Shown here one piece after another: positions 5,801 to 7,298 of a stretch of 7,298 bases of DNA. The DNA is from an uncultured Gammaproteobacteria bacterium (GTDB lineage Bacteria > Pseudomonadota > Gammaproteobacteria > Acidiferrobacterales > CAJVXG01). Each line of letters starts with the position of its first letter. The first letter of the stretch is position 1. The DNA lies in NCBI GenBank assembly GCA_913009215.1, contig CAJVXG010000078.1, positions 1-7,298 on the forward strand. Reading direction: 5' to 3'. The position numbers and the translations under genes are program-made. The notes under the pieces are model-generated. The model saw nothing but the letters and a program-made list of their open reading frames with translations. It had not been told where the DNA came from and ran no database searches.

Positions 5801-6520
5801 GTGAACCGTACCATGAAATATATAAACGACGATGTAGGCAGGCACGATGCCGACTCGGCAGAAGATGCCGTTGATTCCACCGCCTATATTGAGCAACAGT
5901 TGGCCGAAATTGAACAGCAAATGACGCAATTACCTGCCGGTTTCGATGCCGGGGAAAAGGCGGCGCTACAACTGGATGCCGCTGCGGCTCTGGTGAGTTT
6001 AGACCGTGGTGAAGAGGCCTGGGACCATGCGCGTCAGGCACTGGATGCTTTTCTCGAGACCGGGACCTGGGAGCAGGCGGCCCATGCCTGCGACATTATG
6101 TTTAATGCCGACCAACCTGATTCGCTGGCCGCTTTGGGGCAGGGCATTTGGCTGGCCGTGACCTATCCGGTAGATCCTGAGCTGTCGGTGGCATTGTTGC
6201 AGCATATAGTCGATGAGACCCCGGACGATGCCGATGGCGCCGCCGTGGCGGCAGTAACAGCACGCTACATTGTCGATATGCGGGCCGAAGGGAAGCAGAG
6301 TGACGACCTGGTGTTTTTCACCAGCACCCTCTTAAGCACCGTGGCGCGACGGCACCAGGATATTGAATCGCAAGAGCAATTTGATTTCTGGATGAAGAAA
6401 CTGGAGTTGGACGACCCGGCCAAGTTTTTACCGCGTCTGCGCAACGTGGTCGATGTCCTGGTGCAGGACAATTGGTGGTTTGATCGCGATGCCTTGCAGG
6501 CCAAATTACCGGTGCATTAA
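5801..6520 (+). CDS. Hypothetical helical protein, possibly TPR-like (239 aa)
   Basis: 239 residues, acidic, apparently cytoplasmic: no signal peptide or membrane helix. Residues 28-42 look like a short coiled coil (AYIEQQLAEIEQQMT). Residues about 52-165 are alanine-rich paired helices (AALQLDAAAALVSLDRGEEA, then DAFLETGTWEQAAHACDIM) resembling degenerate TPR repeats. A different C-terminal part ends in the distinctive VLVQDNWWFDRDALQAKLP. It has a single cysteine (97). I recognise no named family. The start is uncertain: GTG at 5801 is the earliest possible, an ATG at 5813 is an alternative, and neither has a good ribosome-binding site. It follows the 66-aa gene by 21 nt and precedes the Cas6-like gene by 2 nt, so it is probably co-translated with the latter. 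A scaffold or partner for that protein is inferred only from position and helical character. Confidence 0.8.
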   Translation: MNRTMKYINDDVGRHDADSAEDAVDSTAYIEQQLAEIEQQMTQLPAGFDAGEKAALQLDAAAALVSLDRGEEAWDHARQALDAFLETGTWEQAAHACDIMFNADQPDSLAALGQGIWLAVTYPVDPELSVALLQHIVDETPDDADGAAVAAVTARYIVDMRAEGKQSDDLVFFTSTLLSTVARRHQDIESQEQFDFWMKKLELDDPAKFLPRLRNVVDVLVQDNWWFDRDALQAKLPVH

Positions 6521-6522
6521 TT

Positions 6523-7206
6523 ATGTATTGGCAGGAACAAAAGCAAGCCGATAGCCTTGTTGCCCCCGACGACATTGTCGATGTCAGTTTTGTTATCGAA
6601 TGCAAAACCCTGCCGGTGGATCATGCCCACAGCCTGTCGCAGGCGATTCAAAAAGAATTACCCTGGTTGCCTCAGACCAAAAGCGCCGGCATCCATCAAA
6701 TCCATGTCGCCAATTCGCAAAACGGCTGGATGCGGCCGGAAAAACCCGATGCGCTGTTATATCTATCCAGGCGAACCAGGATGGTCTTGCGCCTGCCAAA
6801 AGAGCGAGTCGAGGATGCCATGGCCTTAACCGGTAAGGCGCTGAATGTCGATGGCAACGATTTAAAGGTCAAGGCAGGCGCCATAATGCCATTAACCACG
6901 CTTACTATATTATTTTCACGATACGTCGTTGCTGACAAAGAGCAGAGTGAAACGGCATTTATGGATGATGTTGCACAAGTCCTAAAGACACTGAAAATAG
7001 ATCCGCGCAAAATGCTGTGCGGTACCCAGAACGAGATCCATACACCGGACAAAACGATTAATACACGTAGTCTGATGATTGCCGATTTAACCGTGGATGA
7101 ATCCATTGTATTGCAACAACAAGGTCTGGGTCCGGAACGTTTACTGGGTTGTGGTATATTTATTCCACACAAAGATATTAAAACACTTCGTCCCGATGAC
7201 GATTAA
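6523..7206 (+). CDS. Cas6/Cmx6-like RAMP-fold protein (type I-MYXAN Cas6 family)
   Basis: 227 residues. From memory of the family, several blocks match Cas6 of the Myxococcus-type (Cmx6) group: PVDHAHSLSQAIQKELPWL (31-49), SAGIHQIHV (54-62), the strand MVLRLPKERV (87-96), LTGKALNVDGNDLKV (102-116), and a C-terminal block that includes ESIVLQQQ (193-200). The latter ends in the glycine-rich RAMP loop GLGPERLLGCGIFIPHK (201-217). Cas6 proteins bind CRISPR repeat RNA and cut it to make crRNA. His58 and His61 are possible catalytic-type histidines, but I cannot assign an active site. No CRISPR array and no other cas gene lies in the window. The gene sits 2 nt after the 239-aa gene and 43 nt before a DsrC/TusE-like gene, so a non-CRISPR role is plausible. 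The family call rests on recognition of motifs without alignment. Confidence 0.72.
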   Translation: MYWQEQKQADSLVAPDDIVDVSFVIECKTLPVDHAHSLSQAIQKELPWLPQTKSAGIHQIHVANSQNGWMRPEKPDALLYLSRRTRMVLRLPKERVEDAMALTGKALNVDGNDLKVKAGAIMPLTTLTILFSRYVVADKEQSETAFMDDVAQVLKTLKIDPRKMLCGTQNEIHTPDKTINTRSLMIADLTVDESIVLQQQGLGPERLLGCGIFIPHKDIKTLRPDDD

Positions 7207-7237
7207 CCCTATTTTGCCAAACGCATAGATCTTGAAT

Positions 7238-7244
7238 AAGGAGG
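7238..7244 (+). promoter_or_regulatory. Strong Shine-Dalgarno site of the second DsrC/TusE-like gene
   Basis: AAGGAGG followed by an A-only 5-nt spacer leads directly into the ATG at 7250. It is the best ribosome-binding site on the plus strand, in contrast to the poor ones of the preceding genes, and it supports a real gene at the right edge. Confidence 0.85.
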
Positions 7245-7249
7245 AAAAA

Positions 7250-7298
7250 ATGGCAATTGAGATAAACGGCAATACTGTTGAAATGAACGATGGTGGTT
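7250..7298 (+). CDS. DsrC/TusE-family protein, second copy (N-terminal 16 residues only)
   Basis: Partial gene cut by the right edge. The visible peptide MAIEINGNTVEMNDGG aligns without gaps to the start of the dsrC product in this window, MPIEVGGKSLETDEEG. It shares M-x-I-E, then G, E and the final G, with conservative changes at V/I, L/V and D/N. That is the typical DsrC/TusE N-terminal pattern. Members of this family receive sulfur on a C-terminal cysteine; sulfur oxidisers often carry several paralogues. Whether this one keeps both, one or none of the arm cysteines cannot be seen, so it may be a carrier or a regulatory relative. It lies 43 nt after the Cas6-like gene on the same strand. 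Only 16 residues support the call, but the strong ribosome-binding site and the dsr context add weight. Confidence 0.68.
   Translation, partial: MAIEINGNTVEMNDGG

Noticed and set aside
6696..7172. 158-codon open frame on the minus strand
   Set aside because: Antisense to the Cas6-like gene; composition is that of a mirrored coding frame and no family motif is visible.
4218..7298. CRISPR array expected near a Cas6-like gene
   Set aside because: I looked for regularly spaced direct repeats of 25-40 bp and found none; only short inverted repeats and one 8-bp tandem duplication are present.

Overview
The window looks like chromosomal DNA from a sulfur-oxidising proteobacterium, most likely a gammaproteobacterium (purple sulfur bacteria and chemolithotrophic relatives). 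The left part carries the start of a dissimilatory sulfite reductase (dsr) operon in the order dsrA-dsrB-dsrE-dsrF-dsrH-dsrC-dsrM. This is the arrangement known from Allochromatium vinosum. The presence of dsrEFH with their sulfur-binding cysteines, and of a DsrC with both C-terminal-arm cysteines, indicates the oxidative (reverse) Dsr pathway and not sulfate reduction.

Layout. Positions 1-4217 are read on the minus strand: dsrM (only its first 46 codons, running off the left edge), dsrC, dsrH, dsrF, dsrE, dsrB and dsrA. Spacing is short except at two places that hold GC-rich hairpins: a terminator-like stem-loop between dsrA and dsrB, and a perfect 9-bp stem between dsrC and dsrM. Positions 4218-4631 form a 414-bp divergent intergenic region with an AT-rich core and should hold the promoters of both gene sets. 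Positions 4632-7298 are read on the plus strand. They hold a tightly packed set: a TauD/TfdA-type Fe(II)/2-oxoglutarate dioxygenase, a 66-residue cysteine-free protein, a 239-residue helical protein of unknown function, a Cas6/Cmx6-like RAMP protein, and the start of a second DsrC/TusE-family gene cut by the right edge.

How the genes may work together. In the dsr operon, sulfur arriving as persulfide is passed through DsrE2E2H2-type relay proteins (DsrE Cys78, DsrH Cys20) to DsrC (Cys98/Cys109), and DsrAB releases it as sulfite; DsrM belongs to the membrane complex that exchanges electrons with DsrC. The divergent set has no established role that I can assign. A CRISPR-type RNA-processing fold sits between an unknown protein and a DsrC paralogue, with no CRISPR array or other cas gene in view. 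This makes it the most unusual part of the window and a candidate for an undescribed sulfur-relay or regulatory module.
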